Positions 19,919 through 29,544 are shown, counted from the stretch's first letter. The stretch is 64,000 nt of DNA from Methylocella tundrae (GCF_901905185.1 NZ_CABFMQ020000001.1:363501-427500); one strand, 5' to 3'. Program-made: numbers and translations. The notes: a model not told the origin generated them from the letters alone.

Positions 19919-20326
19919 ATGGTCATTCTGATGGCTGCCGCAGCCCTTCTGGGAGTGTTCCTCGGACGCTTTTTCAAAGCTTCATCGTTGTTTCCAACCT
20001 GTTTTCTCATCGTTGTCTTCACGCTAGCTGGAACACCGCTCCCCATGCTCGATTCGGCGCTCAGGGCCATTGCGCTGATCGTTATCCTGCAATTTGCCTA
20101 CGCCATCGGCTTAGCGTCCACCGATATTCCTACAATTTGTAGAGTTTGGCGGGAGGTTCCGGGTAGCAATTCACGCAGGCGAATGTGTCTGCTTTCTCGT
20201 CTGCGAACGCGGCCGCCGGCAATCGTCTCCAAAGACACGTCAAGCGGCCGAGACGACGCCAACGAAACGTCCGCGGGGACTTCGCCAGCCCCTATATTGC
20301 ATGCCGATAAGAGGAGATTGAATTGA
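19919..20326 (+). CDS. small membrane protein, exopolysaccharide-locus type
   Basis: The first 70 residues form a compact membrane protein with two or three hydrophobic helices: MVILMAAAALLGVFLGRFF, then LFPTCFLIVVFTLAGTPL and ALIVILQFAYAIGLAST. Small proteins of this pattern occur near exopolysaccharide genes in Rhizobiales; their function is not established. The last 60 residues are polar and low in conservation-like character, so the natural protein may have been extended by a frameshift or lost stop. The ATG has GGAAAG eight bases upstream. It precedes a methyltransferase gene. Confidence 0.5.
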   Translation: MVILMAAAALLGVFLGRFFKASSLFPTCFLIVVFTLAGTPLPMLDSALRAIALIVILQFAYAIGLASTDIPTICRVWREVPGSNSRRRMCLLSRLRTRPPAIVSKDTSSGRDDANETSAGTSPAPILHADKRRLN

Positions 20327-20447
20327 TGCAGCGGAGCCGTAACGGGGCAATTGATTTTGTTGCATCAGATAGCCAGCCGGAAGGGCGACGGCTTTCAATC
20401 GGCGGAAACCGTGTGTTTTTTGATCACAGTCGAGGTCTGGTGCGCTC

Positions 20448-21689
20448 ATGAACTCTCCCACTTTCCCAACTGATTTCGAAGGGCGAAAACCCGATGAAGC
20501 GGACGCCGCCAAAGCTTTGCCATGCCCATGTTGTGGCGGCGGATCTACGGCAGCTCTCTACCATGTGCCGTCAATACCGGTGCATAGCTGCGTCCTTCTG
20601 AATTCCGCCGAAGAAGCCCGCGCATTTCCTCGCCGCGATCTGCAGCTGGCTTTTTGCGATTCATGTGGATTTCTATTCAATCAGATTTTTGACGAAGCGG
20701 TGATGAGCTATTCTGGCGACTTCGAGGAGTCGCAGCATTTTTCTGATACGTTTTCCGCGTTCGCCAAGGAATTAGCTCGCGAGATCGCGCAGGCGTGCTC
20801 GGCTCATGGAAAGCATGTCCTCGAGATCGGCTGTGGCAAAGGCGAGTTTCTTCGTGAGCTTTGCCGGATCAGCGGCGCCACGGGACTTGGCATCGATCCT
20901 GGCTATCGAACAGACGCCGGACGCGACGAAGAAGACGACAGGGTTCAATTCATAACTGACTTCTACAAGCCAAGCGGCCAATTTGATGCGGATATCATTC
21001 TCTGCCGTCATACGCTGGAGCATATCGCGTCGGTTCAGAAATTCGTCCGATCGATCCGTGAGGGCATTGGGTCTCGCACCGATCCCTGGGTTGTTTTTGA
21101 AACCCCGGATGCAAAGCGAGTGCTTGCAGAAGGGGCCTTTTGGGACATCTATTATGAGCACTGTTCCTACTTCAGTCCAGGCGCGCACGCGCGCCTGTTC
21201 CGGGCGGAAGGATTCGACGTCACAGACCTCCGTCTGCGATACGGTGATCAATATATCGTTCAATACGCGAGGCCTATAGCAACGGGACCCTCGCGGCCGC
21301 GCCTGGATCTTGAAGACGACCTCGCGGAAATGCAGGGTCTCGCGAAAAGCTTCCCGTCCAGAGTCAGGATCGTCCAAGACGAATGGCGTGAGCGCGTTCG
21401 TTCGGCCTCGGCCGAAGGCAAGCGCATCGTGGTCTGGGGGGGTGGATCGAAGGGCGTCTCCTTCCTTACGACGCTGGGTCTCGACACGGAGATATCAGCG
21501 GTCGTCGATGTCAACCCGTATAAGCAGGGGAAGTTTATGCCCGGCGCAGGGCACCGGGTGATAGCGCCGAGCGCTCTTGTCGCCGAGCCGCCGGACCTCG
21601 TGATCGTCATGAATCCGATTTACCGTGCGGAGATTGCGAAGACGCTCAATGCGCTGGGACTGAAGCCGGAGATCTCCGCGGTAGGATGA
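20448..21689 (+). CDS. class I SAM-dependent methyltransferase, three-domain sugar type
   Basis: Protein of 413 residues with an N-terminal Cys motif (CPCCGGG, then CDSCGFLF) likely to bind zinc, a Rossmann methyltransferase core with the SAM motif VLEIGCGKGEFLREL, and a C-terminal domain with VVWGGGSKGVSFL and VDVNPYKQGKFMPG. This order (zinc-binding, SAM, C-terminal alpha/beta domain) is that of sugar C-methyltransferases and related enzymes. It is a close-looking paralogue of the gene at 40403 and a more distant one of that at 31717. The substrate is probably a nucleotide sugar, which is inference from context. Confidence 0.82.
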   Translation: MNSPTFPTDFEGRKPDEADAAKALPCPCCGGGSTAALYHVPSIPVHSCVLLNSAEEARAFPRRDLQLAFCDSCGFLFNQIFDEAVMSYSGDFEESQHFSDTFSAFAKELAREIAQACSAHGKHVLEIGCGKGEFLRELCRISGATGLGIDPGYRTDAGRDEEDDRVQFITDFYKPSGQFDADIILCRHTLEHIASVQKFVRSIREGIGSRTDPWVVFETPDAKRVLAEGAFWDIYYEHCSYFSPGAHARLFRAEGFDVTDLRLRYGDQYIVQYARPIATGPSRPRLDLEDDLAEMQGLAKSFPSRVRIVQDEWRERVRSASAEGKRIVVWGGGSKGVSFLTTLGLDTEISAVVDVNPYKQGKFMPGAGHRVIAPSALVAEPPDLVIVMNPIYRAEIAKTLNALGLKPEISAVG

Positions 21690-21894
21690 GGCTGCGCCGC
21701 GGATCATGGGGAAAGCCGGCTGGCGCTTTCCGCCATTGCGCGCGAAACAGCAGCGCGACGCAAAAAGGTGGCTTTCGGCGGCTATCAAGGGCGAGACGAT
21801 GCTCGTCTCGCATCACGCTTCGGCGAGGCCGGTTGATGCAGGCGGCTACAGGCTGCCCCACCGCAATAATCTGCCCTCAAAGAGCGGGCGGCGA

Positions 21895-22923
21895 TCAGGC
21901 GATAACGACGGGATCGCCAAAGCGGGTTTGAATCGCGGCGATCGCGCCATTTCGTTGGCATTCCATAAATCCGATACTCTCACACGCGCCGTTGAGACGG
22001 ATCCGAGGCAGGCTTGTGTTGTGCTCAAGGTGCGCTGGAAATAACCCGCCAAGTCGCGTCGTAGTTGCGCTGCGAAAGCCCAATTCTTTGCAAAGAGCGA
22101 ACTCGCGTGCGCCACAGCTTTTGACGTCGCCATACGGATAAGCAAAATGGCGCACCGCACTGTTGGTAATATCCGCAAGACAGGAAGCGTTCGCCAAGAT
22201 TTCGGCGCGGGCGGCGTCAAGGCTTAGTTGCGCGAGGTGTGGGTGGCTATCCGTATGGCCGCCGATTTCAACCAGGGGCTCCGCACTTAGCTCCTGCAAC
22301 TCGGCGCTGTTTAACGCGTCTGCGTCCAACACCTGCTGAGCGCTAATATTCTTATGACGCGCAAGCTGATGGATTTCTCCGACATCGATTTCGCCTTTTT
22401 CGATACATCGAAGGATGTGCCGAAATGCGACTGTTTTGTGCTTGGATGTCGAGGTGCGGAAAACCTTTCCGCCCAGACCAAGACGGTCCTGGTCATGGCC
22501 GCGAATAATCTCTCTCAAGGCCCCCAACCAGTGATCTATTCGTCGTTCCAGAAATGCGGTGGTGACGTAAATCGTCAACGGCTTATTGTATTTTCTGAAT
22601 AATGGGAGCGCTACCGTTAAATTATTGCGATAACCGTCGTCAAAAGTGAAGGAAACGAATTGTTTTGTATTTCCCGTGCTGAGGCGCTCAATCGCTGCAT
22701 CCAGTGAAATTATATCAATGTCATTTTCGATGTAATATTTAATAATGCGTTCGAGAAAGCCCCTACTTATTTGAATGCCCGGATCGACCAGATCCGCTCG
22801 GTCTTGGACCACGCTGTGGCCCATGATGATTGCTCCGACTCCCTTGTATTGGCGGCCGATTAACGCATCAGCGCCTATTTTATGAAGAGCCTCCGAGGCG
22901 CCTCTTAAGACCGAATAATTCAC
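21895..22923 (-). CDS. polysaccharide deacetylase (carbohydrate esterase 4)
   Basis: Protein of 342 residues with the NodB-homology fold. The first motif FTFDDGYRNN gives the catalytic base and metal Asp; the second, GGHTDSHPHL, gives the two metal-binding His; later FAYPYGD matches motif 3. Such enzymes remove N- or O-acetyl groups from polysaccharides. No signal peptide is evident at the chosen start, so the cell location is unclear. I start at GTG 22923 because AGGAG lies seven bases upstream; the frame stays open to ATG 23055, but those extra 44 residues are polar and unlike the family. It is transcribed opposite to both neighbours. Confidence 0.88.
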   Translation of the reverse strand: MNYSVLRGASEALHKIGADALIGRQYKGVGAIIMGHSVVQDRADLVDPGIQISRGFLERIIKYYIENDIDIISLDAAIERLSTGNTKQFVSFTFDDGYRNNLTVALPLFRKYNKPLTIYVTTAFLERRIDHWLGALREIIRGHDQDRLGLGGKVFRTSTSKHKTVAFRHILRCIEKGEIDVGEIHQLARHKNISAQQVLDADALNSAELQELSAEPLVEIGGHTDSHPHLAQLSLDAARAEILANASCLADITNSAVRHFAYPYGDVKSCGAREFALCKELGFRSATTTRLGGLFPAHLEHNTSLPRIRLNGACESIGFMECQRNGAIAAIQTRFGDPVVIA

Positions 22924-23384
22924 GCGATTGCTCCTCATAAGGATTTTGCGCGCCAAATTTCGGGGCGCATGCGCGCGCCCTTCGCGTAAACGGCTTTGGA
23001 TCTCTAGTTGTTTTGTGCGATCATTATACGTGTCAGGGCATCCCCCGAACGTCAAGCTAAAGCAAAGAAAATTTATCAGCGCAACTCGTCAAAGTCGAAT
23101 ATTAACGTGAACGTTGCATTATTTCGAGTGGCTAATTATCAGAAATTATAATCAGCAAAAGGTTACTCTCGTTGTGTAAGCTGATAGAAGCTTAGGCGAG
23201 ACAGACATAGATGTATGACAAACGTCGCCGCGCCTTGTGTGCAGCGCAGACGGAATATAATCGATGAGCGCCGGGTGCGTAATCTCCGGTACTTGATTAA
23301 CATTCCGCGTGGCGCCTTTCTAATCCGAATTATAATCGGATTGCCAAGCATATTATAAAAAAATATTTATTGGAGGATCGGGGG
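22924..23384. other. AT-rich divergent upstream region
   Basis: About 460 bases between the deacetylase start (minus) and the next glycosyltransferase start (plus). It is much richer in A and T than the surroundings, especially 23100-23375, as expected for a divergent promoter region or recently acquired DNA. It contains the inverted repeat listed at 23322-23342. No gene is visible. Confidence 0.45.
23322..23342. promoter_or_regulatory. inverted repeat upstream of glycosyltransferase gene
   Basis: AATCCGA (23322-23328) and TCGGATT (23336-23342) form perfect seven-base arms around ATTATAA, 42 bases before the start codon at 23385. The AT-rich centre could be an operator or a 5'-leader hairpin. 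No protein can be assigned. Confidence 0.35.
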
Positions 23385-24587
23385 ATGCGAATCGTTTTTA
23401 TGTGCGATTTTATCGCCCCAAAAGGCGGCGCCGCTAAGGTTGGCGTTGATCTTGTTCAGTTGCTGGCGGCGCAAAGCATTCCCGTTAAAGTTCTTGCAGG
23501 GGAACCGTACGAAGGCGGTTTAGCGGATGACATTTCTGTCGTTTCCCTGAATCAACAAAAGCTTCTTCTCACCGATCCGAGAATCGGCGTTTTCCGGGGG
23601 TTGTTTAACACGGCGGCGCATGCCGCGGTCACCAAACTGATCGACCAAACTGACACGCCAGACACCGTTTATATTATTAACTCATGGTCTCAAATCCTTT
23701 CACCTTCAATTTTCGCGGCGCTTCGACGAGTATCGAGACGCGTCCTCGTCTATGCTCACGACTATTTTCTCGCCTGCCCAAATGGAGGCTATTTCGATTT
23801 TGGCCATGGAGAACCCTGCGAGCGCGCGCCGCTGTCGCTGTCTTGCTTTGCAACGCAATGCGACAAAAGAAATTATATGCAAAAAATCTGGCGAACCGGC
23901 ATGGGCGCGATGCGGCGGTTGAATTGGAACGTTGACCTCAACGGCTCCCGCATCATCGTCGTCCATGAAGGAATGGTCGAATATCTGGCCAAGGGGGGCA
24001 TAGCTGAGCAATTCATCAGCGTTGTGCGCAACCCTTCCAAGCCGTTCACAGCGGTCCCGGTCAAAGCCGAACATAATCGCGAGATTCTCTATGTAGGAAC
24101 CTTGACGACCGAGAAGGGCGTCGATGTCCTTGTCGACGCCCTTCGCGAGCGCCCATGGACTTTGAATATGTTCGGCGAGGGGGAGATCCGTTTCCCGCCG
24201 GCGCCGAACATCATCGCGCACGGGTTCCAGTCCCATGAAACAATCGGCCGGGCGGCGGAGAGATCTCGCCTGCTGATCATGCCGTCAAGGGTCCGCGAAA
24301 CCTTCGGTCTGTCGGCCTTGGAGGCGCTAGGCGCTGGCGTCCCTGTCGTTATAAGCAGTCAAGCTCAGGTGGCCGCCGACATCAGAACCCATCAATGCGG
24401 AGTGGTCCTGCCGGCCGTCGACAAGGCCTCTATCCTCAAGGCAGTCGACGATCTATACGCTGACGACGGCCGGACCGCGGAACTGAGCCGGCGGGCGTCG
24501 CGGGCCCATGCAATGATTTCTCCATCTTTCGACGAATGGACGGCGCAGATTCTGCGCATCTGTCAATCGATGCTGAAATCGCATTGA
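23385..24587 (+). CDS. glycosyltransferase family 4 (GT-B)
   Basis: Protein of 400 residues with two Rossmann-like domains. The N-terminal domain begins MRIVFMCDFIAPKGGAAKVG and has VYAHDYFLACPNGGYFDF, a pattern common in this subfamily; the C-terminal donor-binding domain has EILYVGTLTTEKGVDVLVDA and the EX7E-like region ETFGLSALEALGAGVPVV. The start ATG 23385 is chosen because GGAGG (23372-23376) lies eight bases upstream; an upstream TTG at 23370 is rejected. It probably adds one sugar of the repeat unit. Its 3' end converges on the large regulator gene. Confidence 0.9.
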   Translation: MRIVFMCDFIAPKGGAAKVGVDLVQLLAAQSIPVKVLAGEPYEGGLADDISVVSLNQQKLLLTDPRIGVFRGLFNTAAHAAVTKLIDQTDTPDTVYIINSWSQILSPSIFAALRRVSRRVLVYAHDYFLACPNGGYFDFGHGEPCERAPLSLSCFATQCDKRNYMQKIWRTGMGAMRRLNWNVDLNGSRIIVVHEGMVEYLAKGGIAEQFISVVRNPSKPFTAVPVKAEHNREILYVGTLTTEKGVDVLVDALRERPWTLNMFGEGEIRFPPAPNIIAHGFQSHETIGRAAERSRLLIMPSRVRETFGLSALEALGAGVPVVISSQAQVAADIRTHQCGVVLPAVDKASILKAVDDLYADDGRTAELSRRASRAHAMISPSFDEWTAQILRICQSMLKSH

Positions 24588-24752
24588 ATTTTCAATACCT
24601 CGCGTCGCCCGCGCTCCTTCGATCTCCGAGACGCATGAGCCTCTCGGCGGTCTCAACGCCGACGATCTGCGTAGAAAATCGCGAAAGCTGCTCCGTCCCG
24701 ATCTCATCAGCGCCTGTGCTTGTGGGCGGCCCGAGGAGCGATTGCGGATGAA

Positions 24753-27700
24753 TCAGTTCGTGTCAGGGCTCTGAGGCGCGGCAAGGGCGAAACGTATCAA
24801 ATCGGCGAATGTCTTCGCCCCCAGCTTTTTCATGACGGCCGCGCGGTGACTTTCAACCGTACGCTGGCCAATCCCGAGACGATTGGCGATAACCTTGTTG
24901 GCGTGTCCGGATACGACGAGATCCATCACCGCGCGTTGCCTCTTGGACAGACGGGCGACATTCCTGGCCGCGGTGGCGCATTGCGACATATGATCTTGAG
25001 AGTTGGTAGCCGCCCGGAGAGCGCGTTCGACGCTGGCGCGCAACGCATCGGCGTCCACGGGCTTTTCGATGAAGTCGAATGCGCCGGCTTTCATAGCTTT
25101 TACTGCTGTTTGGACGTCGCCATGACCCGTGATCATTATCGCCGGTGGATGAATGCTCCTCTTCGTGATGTTGGCAAGGACAGAAAAACCGTCCATGCCT
25201 GGCATGCGCGCGTCGAGAATGAGACAGCTGCCCGAATTTGCGCCTTTGGATTCGATAAAGAGTTGACCGCTTGCATAGGTCGCGACCCTGTGACCGTAGC
25301 TTTCTAAAAGCTGCTGAATAGAGTCGCGCACGCAGGCATCGTCATCAACGACGACAATGGTTTCAGCGGATGCGCTATCTGCCGGCGTGTCGAGCTCCGA
25401 GCCCGGCGGCGATATCGGCCGGGCAGGCGGCGTCCTTGTCTGCAATCGATGGATTGTGTCCAAGAGTTCGTCGGCTCGCACAGGTTTGGCGAGATGGATG
25501 GCGGAGCGCGTCGCGATCTTGGCGAAGGTCGCGGAAGAAATATCACCTGTCAACACCACGGCGGGGATTTGCTGACCGAGGATGGCGCGAACTTCGTCAA
25601 TGACGTCGAGGCCCGACATACCGCCCGGGATGCTATAATCAACAACGATGATCTCCGGTCGAAACGTGCCGTAACTGACCAATCTCACTGCCTCCCCGCC
25701 GCTCGTGGCGGAAGCAATAAAATGTCCCTCATCGGCAAAGAGCAGCTCCAGGCTTTCGCGGACGCAGGGTTCGTCTTCAACGACGAGGATACGGACGCCG
25801 CGCTGCCTGGCGACAGCCCTATGGCCGCCGTCCAGCACAACAGGGTCTCCATTTGATTGAGCGCCAATCGGCACGAGAACGGAGAAGCATGAACCCTTGC
25901 CCACATGCGAGACGACCTTGATTTCATGTCCGAGGATCTCGGACAGGTTTCTCACAATGGCGAGGCCAAGACCCAACCCTTCATCAGTCCCCGGCGGAGT
26001 CGCTTCGCCCTTATGGAAAAAATCAAACATTTTCTCAATATCGGCGTCCGGAATGCCGGGCCCTGAATCCCACACTTCCAAGCTGACTTTGTCGCCGCGC
26101 CGGCGGCAGCCAACGACGAGTTTGCCGGAAGCGGTGAACTTGATTGCATTGTTGACCAAATTGCGCAGAATCTGCATGAGCAATCGTGGATCGCTTCGCA
26201 GGTTGCGATTGCAACTCGCGACCCACCACCTCAGCCCTTTTGCCTGCACCAGAACGTTGAATTCAGAGTGAAGTTTATTGAGCAGCATATTCGCGGGAAA
26301 GCTCTGCATTATCGGTCGAATGGCGCCCGCTTCCAGCTGATTGATGTCGAGGATCGCATTGACGACGCCGATCATCGAGTCGATCGTCTCGCCGCATTTT
26401 GCATTTAGCTTGAGAGCTTCTTCGTCATCCAGCTTGCGCTGGAGGATCGCGGATAGCAGGCGCAGACTCTGAAGCGGTTGGCGCAGATCGTGACTCGCGG
26501 CGGCCAGAAATTGGGATTTGATCAGATTGGCTTGCTCCGATCCCTCTTTGGCGGCCATCAACCCATGTTCGACCCGTTCCTTTTCCGTGACATCTTCTAA
26601 AACGAGGAGGATCATTCCCGCAGCCGACGTGTTGCCGCCGATTCCGCGCGTCGTCATCCTGAGCGTCAGGCGACCTCTCGGCGGAATGTCGATCTCGATG
26701 CGGTAATTTTCGACATGCCCATAGCCATCACGTTCGGCGTCAAGGATATTTTGCATGAGCGGCGCGAGCTGGCGCGCCGGCGTATCAGCCAAAGCGAGGC
26801 CGATGAATTGCCGAGCGTCCGCGCCAAATAGGTCGCGAAGAGCCTTGTTGACAACGCTCACGGCGAGCATTTTGTCGAGTACGATCAGTGGTTCGCGGAC
26901 GGTCTCGACCACGCTTTCGGCGAAGGCGTGGGCGGCGCGGATATCGCGCTCGACGAGCTTAACTTCCGTGATGTCGGCGAAGGTGATCACGACGCCCTCC
27001 GCTCGACCTTCGTCGGTGCGGTAAGGTGTAATCTTTCGTAGATACCAGTGACCGTCCTCGGTGAGAATCTCGCGTTTGCTTGGCAGCAAATTGGCGAGCA
27101 CGGATCGCGCGTTGTCAAGAAGGCGGTCGTCGGTGAAGCGGCGCGCAAGATCCGCGAGCGGCCGTCCGAGGTCGGAAGCGATCAGGCCGAAGAGCGCCCT
27201 CGCGGGAGGGGTGAAGAAGCGAATATTGAATTTGCCATCGAGGAAAAGCGTCGCGACGTCGGAGCTATTCAATATGTTGCGCAGATCGATCGCGCTGCTT
27301 CTCTGCTGCTCCGCTGTGTCCTGGAGCTGCTGATTGAGGATCATCAGCTCCTCGTTGAGCGATTGCATTTCTTCTTTGGACGCCTCGAGCTCCTCGTTCA
27401 TCGACTGGAGCTCCTCGTTGACGGACATCGCCTCCTGGTTTGCAATGAGCAGCTCTTCGTTCGTGAGCTCCAGGTCGCGGATCGTTATCTCAAGCCTTTT
27501 GCGTGTCGAAACGAGCTCTTCTTCAAGCTGGATGTTCAGAAGTGACTGTTGCTCTTCTGCGGGCGCGAGTTGATCACCGCATTGCTCGTCTGATTTGTCG
27601 CTGAAAGTGACGAGGAGCAATTCCTTGCCGTCTATTGGGACCGGTTGCGCCGATATAACGACCGAGACCGATCGCCCGTCCCGCTCCACTTTTGCGCCGA

Positions 27701-29477
27701 GAAGAGTCGAGGCGCCTCCCTGGTGGATCGCGCGCCGCAGGGCGGCCTGGACATTCGGGAGGACGCCGTCCTGCAGAACGGAGGCCAGTTCGCAGCCCGC
27801 CTCGGGATGGCGGATTTTCAAGTACCGCTCGATCGGTCCGGTATAGTCAAGGATCTCGTATCGGTGGTTGACCATAATCGAAGCCGGGGCGTAGGTCTGA
27901 AGCAATAGCTGTTGCGTCGTTTCACGAAGAACAGTTGTGGAAATCTCGCGTTCGAGTCTCGCCGGCATTATTTGAGGGCCCTCCATGGTGCGTCTAAGCG
28001 GCAACAGCAGGGGGCGCCTTTGCTGACCGCCAGTGCGCTCAAAGATCCGATGGGCGTAGGAGACGGGCTTGAAACCGCTGCCGTAGGCGCCGATCGTATC
28101 GGCGACTCCCACGAAAAAAATCCCGCGCTCCCTCAGCCCGAAATGGAACAGCGATAAAATCGTTTCCTGTATTTCCCTCCGCATGTAGATCAGCACATTG
28201 CGGCAAATGATCATGTCGAGCCGCGAGAAGGGCGCGTCGGTCATCAGATCGTGGACAGTGAAGAGGATCGATTCGCGAAGCCGCGGGATCACGCGATAGC
28301 CGTCGGCTTCCTTGCTGAAGAAGCGCCTGAGGCGCGGACCCGATACCTGATGTCGGATGGAGTGAGAGTAAAGACCGGCGCGGCCGCGCGCGATAGCCTC
28401 CTCACTGGCGTCAGAAGCGAAGATCTGCAATTTCAAATCCCGCTTCGTTCGCAATATCTCCTCGAAAAAAAGAATGGCGATGGAGTAGGCTTCCTCGCCG
28501 GTGCTGCAGCCTGCGACCCAGATCCGAATAGGATCGGTTCGCGGATGCTGGCGGACAAGCTTTGGAATGACCGTCTTCGCCAGGAAGTCGTACGATATGG
28601 GATCGCGGAAGAAACTGGTGACGTGGATCAGCATGTCCTTCGCCAACAGATGCAGTTCGTCTGACGGCCCTTTAAGGGACCCGAGATAGCGGGTCAGATC
28701 CGTGATGCCGAGCGTTGTCATGCGCCGAAACACACGGCGCAACAAAATGGCGTCCTTGTAGGACTGAATATTACGCCGGGTGGTCCCGCTCAAATGGCGG
28801 AAGATCTGCGCAAGGGGATGCGTCCCCACGGCCGAAGGGCCGAGGCCGCGACGTTTGTTCGCCACGCTCAGCCAGAGAAGAAGGTCGGGAATTCGCTCGA
28901 CTGGCAACACCAGATCTGCTGCGCACCCGGCGTCTGCGCGATGAGACGGTCCATTGTTCCCAAGGCGACAATGGTCCTGTGAGACGACGAGGCAGCCTCT
29001 CTCACTGACCGCGCTTGATCCGGCGCCTGTGTCATCGCTCATGCCGCTCAGAATGACGGCAATCGAGCGCACGCCATATTCACTGGCGAGGGCGCAAAGG
29101 AAATAGTCAAACGGCGAACCGAGCTTATGCGACGGATCGCGGGGCTCGACATGAAACGCCGCGTGGCGGAGCCCCACATAGACGTCAGCCGGGGCAACAT
29201 AAATGTGATTGCTCCGAAGCAGCATGTCATCTGCGATTTCAACCACCGGGGTCGAGACGCGCCGCTCGAGAAGGGCGATGATGTCGTCGCTCCTCTCGTA
29301 ACGATGGATCAGCACGAAGCACATTCCGTCTATGTTCGGCGCGACGGAGAGAAGATGCAGGAGTGCGTCGAGATCGCCGACGCCCGCGCCAACGCCGACT
29401 ACAATCAGGCCCTCATCTGCCTCCGCCGGCGCCACAGAAATAAGCGGCAACGTTACATTCGTCCGTAAGGGCTCCAT
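24753..29477 (-). CDS. CheB/CheR-PAS hybrid histidine kinase fused to a LuxR-type response regulator
   Basis: Single ORF of 1574 residues without membrane segments. Domains in order: CheB-like methylesterase fold (about 22-205), CheR methyltransferase with SAM motif VAGCSTGEEAYS near residue 322, a long Glu-rich coiled coil (about 640-722), two PAS domains (about 732-850 and 851-975), HisKA with H996 in HDLRQPLQSLRL, HATPase with GLGLGLAIVRNL, receiver 1 (phospho-Asp in VVDYSIP), receiver 2 (phospho-Asp in LDARMPGMDG), and a FixJ/NarL-type helix-turn-helix at the end (SKRQRAVMDLVVSGHANKVI). The CheB domain has lost its catalytic Ser (Gly32) and His (Arg59) by alignment with the family. It therefore combines sensing, phosphorelay and DNA binding in one chain. 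It could regulate the surrounding polysaccharide genes or itself. Confidence 0.93.
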   Translation of the reverse strand: MEPLRTNVTLPLISVAPAEADEGLIVVGVGAGVGDLDALLHLLSVAPNIDGMCFVLIHRYERSDDIIALLERRVSTPVVEIADDMLLRSNHIYVAPADVYVGLRHAAFHVEPRDPSHKLGSPFDYFLCALASEYGVRSIAVILSGMSDDTGAGSSAVSERGCLVVSQDHCRLGNNGPSHRADAGCAADLVLPVERIPDLLLWLSVANKRRGLGPSAVGTHPLAQIFRHLSGTTRRNIQSYKDAILLRRVFRRMTTLGITDLTRYLGSLKGPSDELHLLAKDMLIHVTSFFRDPISYDFLAKTVIPKLVRQHPRTDPIRIWVAGCSTGEEAYSIAILFFEEILRTKRDLKLQIFASDASEEAIARGRAGLYSHSIRHQVSGPRLRRFFSKEADGYRVIPRLRESILFTVHDLMTDAPFSRLDMIICRNVLIYMRREIQETILSLFHFGLRERGIFFVGVADTIGAYGSGFKPVSYAHRIFERTGGQQRRPLLLPLRRTMEGPQIMPARLEREISTTVLRETTQQLLLQTYAPASIMVNHRYEILDYTGPIERYLKIRHPEAGCELASVLQDGVLPNVQAALRRAIHQGGASTLLGAKVERDGRSVSVVISAQPVPIDGKELLLVTFSDKSDEQCGDQLAPAEEQQSLLNIQLEEELVSTRKRLEITIRDLELTNEELLIANQEAMSVNEELQSMNEELEASKEEMQSLNEELMILNQQLQDTAEQQRSSAIDLRNILNSSDVATLFLDGKFNIRFFTPPARALFGLIASDLGRPLADLARRFTDDRLLDNARSVLANLLPSKREILTEDGHWYLRKITPYRTDEGRAEGVVITFADITEVKLVERDIRAAHAFAESVVETVREPLIVLDKMLAVSVVNKALRDLFGADARQFIGLALADTPARQLAPLMQNILDAERDGYGHVENYRIEIDIPPRGRLTLRMTTRGIGGNTSAAGMILLVLEDVTEKERVEHGLMAAKEGSEQANLIKSQFLAAASHDLRQPLQSLRLLSAILQRKLDDEEALKLNAKCGETIDSMIGVVNAILDINQLEAGAIRPIMQSFPANMLLNKLHSEFNVLVQAKGLRWWVASCNRNLRSDPRLLMQILRNLVNNAIKFTASGKLVVGCRRRGDKVSLEVWDSGPGIPDADIEKMFDFFHKGEATPPGTDEGLGLGLAIVRNLSEILGHEIKVVSHVGKGSCFSVLVPIGAQSNGDPVVLDGGHRAVARQRGVRILVVEDEPCVRESLELLFADEGHFIASATSGGEAVRLVSYGTFRPEIIVVDYSIPGGMSGLDVIDEVRAILGQQIPAVVLTGDISSATFAKIATRSAIHLAKPVRADELLDTIHRLQTRTPPARPISPPGSELDTPADSASAETIVVVDDDACVRDSIQQLLESYGHRVATYASGQLFIESKGANSGSCLILDARMPGMDGFSVLANITKRSIHPPAIMITGHGDVQTAVKAMKAGAFDFIEKPVDADALRASVERALRAATNSQDHMSQCATAARNVARLSKRQRAVMDLVVSGHANKVIANRLGIGQRTVESHRAAVMKKLGAKTFADLIRFALAAPQSPDTN

Positions 29478-29516
29478 CTTAATCGACGCCCTCCATCTGT
29501 AATTGAAGACTTGCCA

Positions 29517-29544
29517 TGAAAGTTATCAGTACTGATAACTTTCA
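29517..29544. promoter_or_regulatory. perfect 28-bp palindrome, candidate operator
   Basis: The half TGAAAGTTATCAGT at 29517-29530 is followed directly by its exact reverse complement at 29531-29544, with no spacer. The next base pair out does not match. It lies 39 bases upstream of the start of the large regulator gene (minus strand), where a promoter would be expected, in an AT-rich region. A two-fold symmetric site of this length suits a dimeric DNA-binding protein, possibly the regulator's own helix-turn-helix. That link is inference. Confidence 0.55.
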
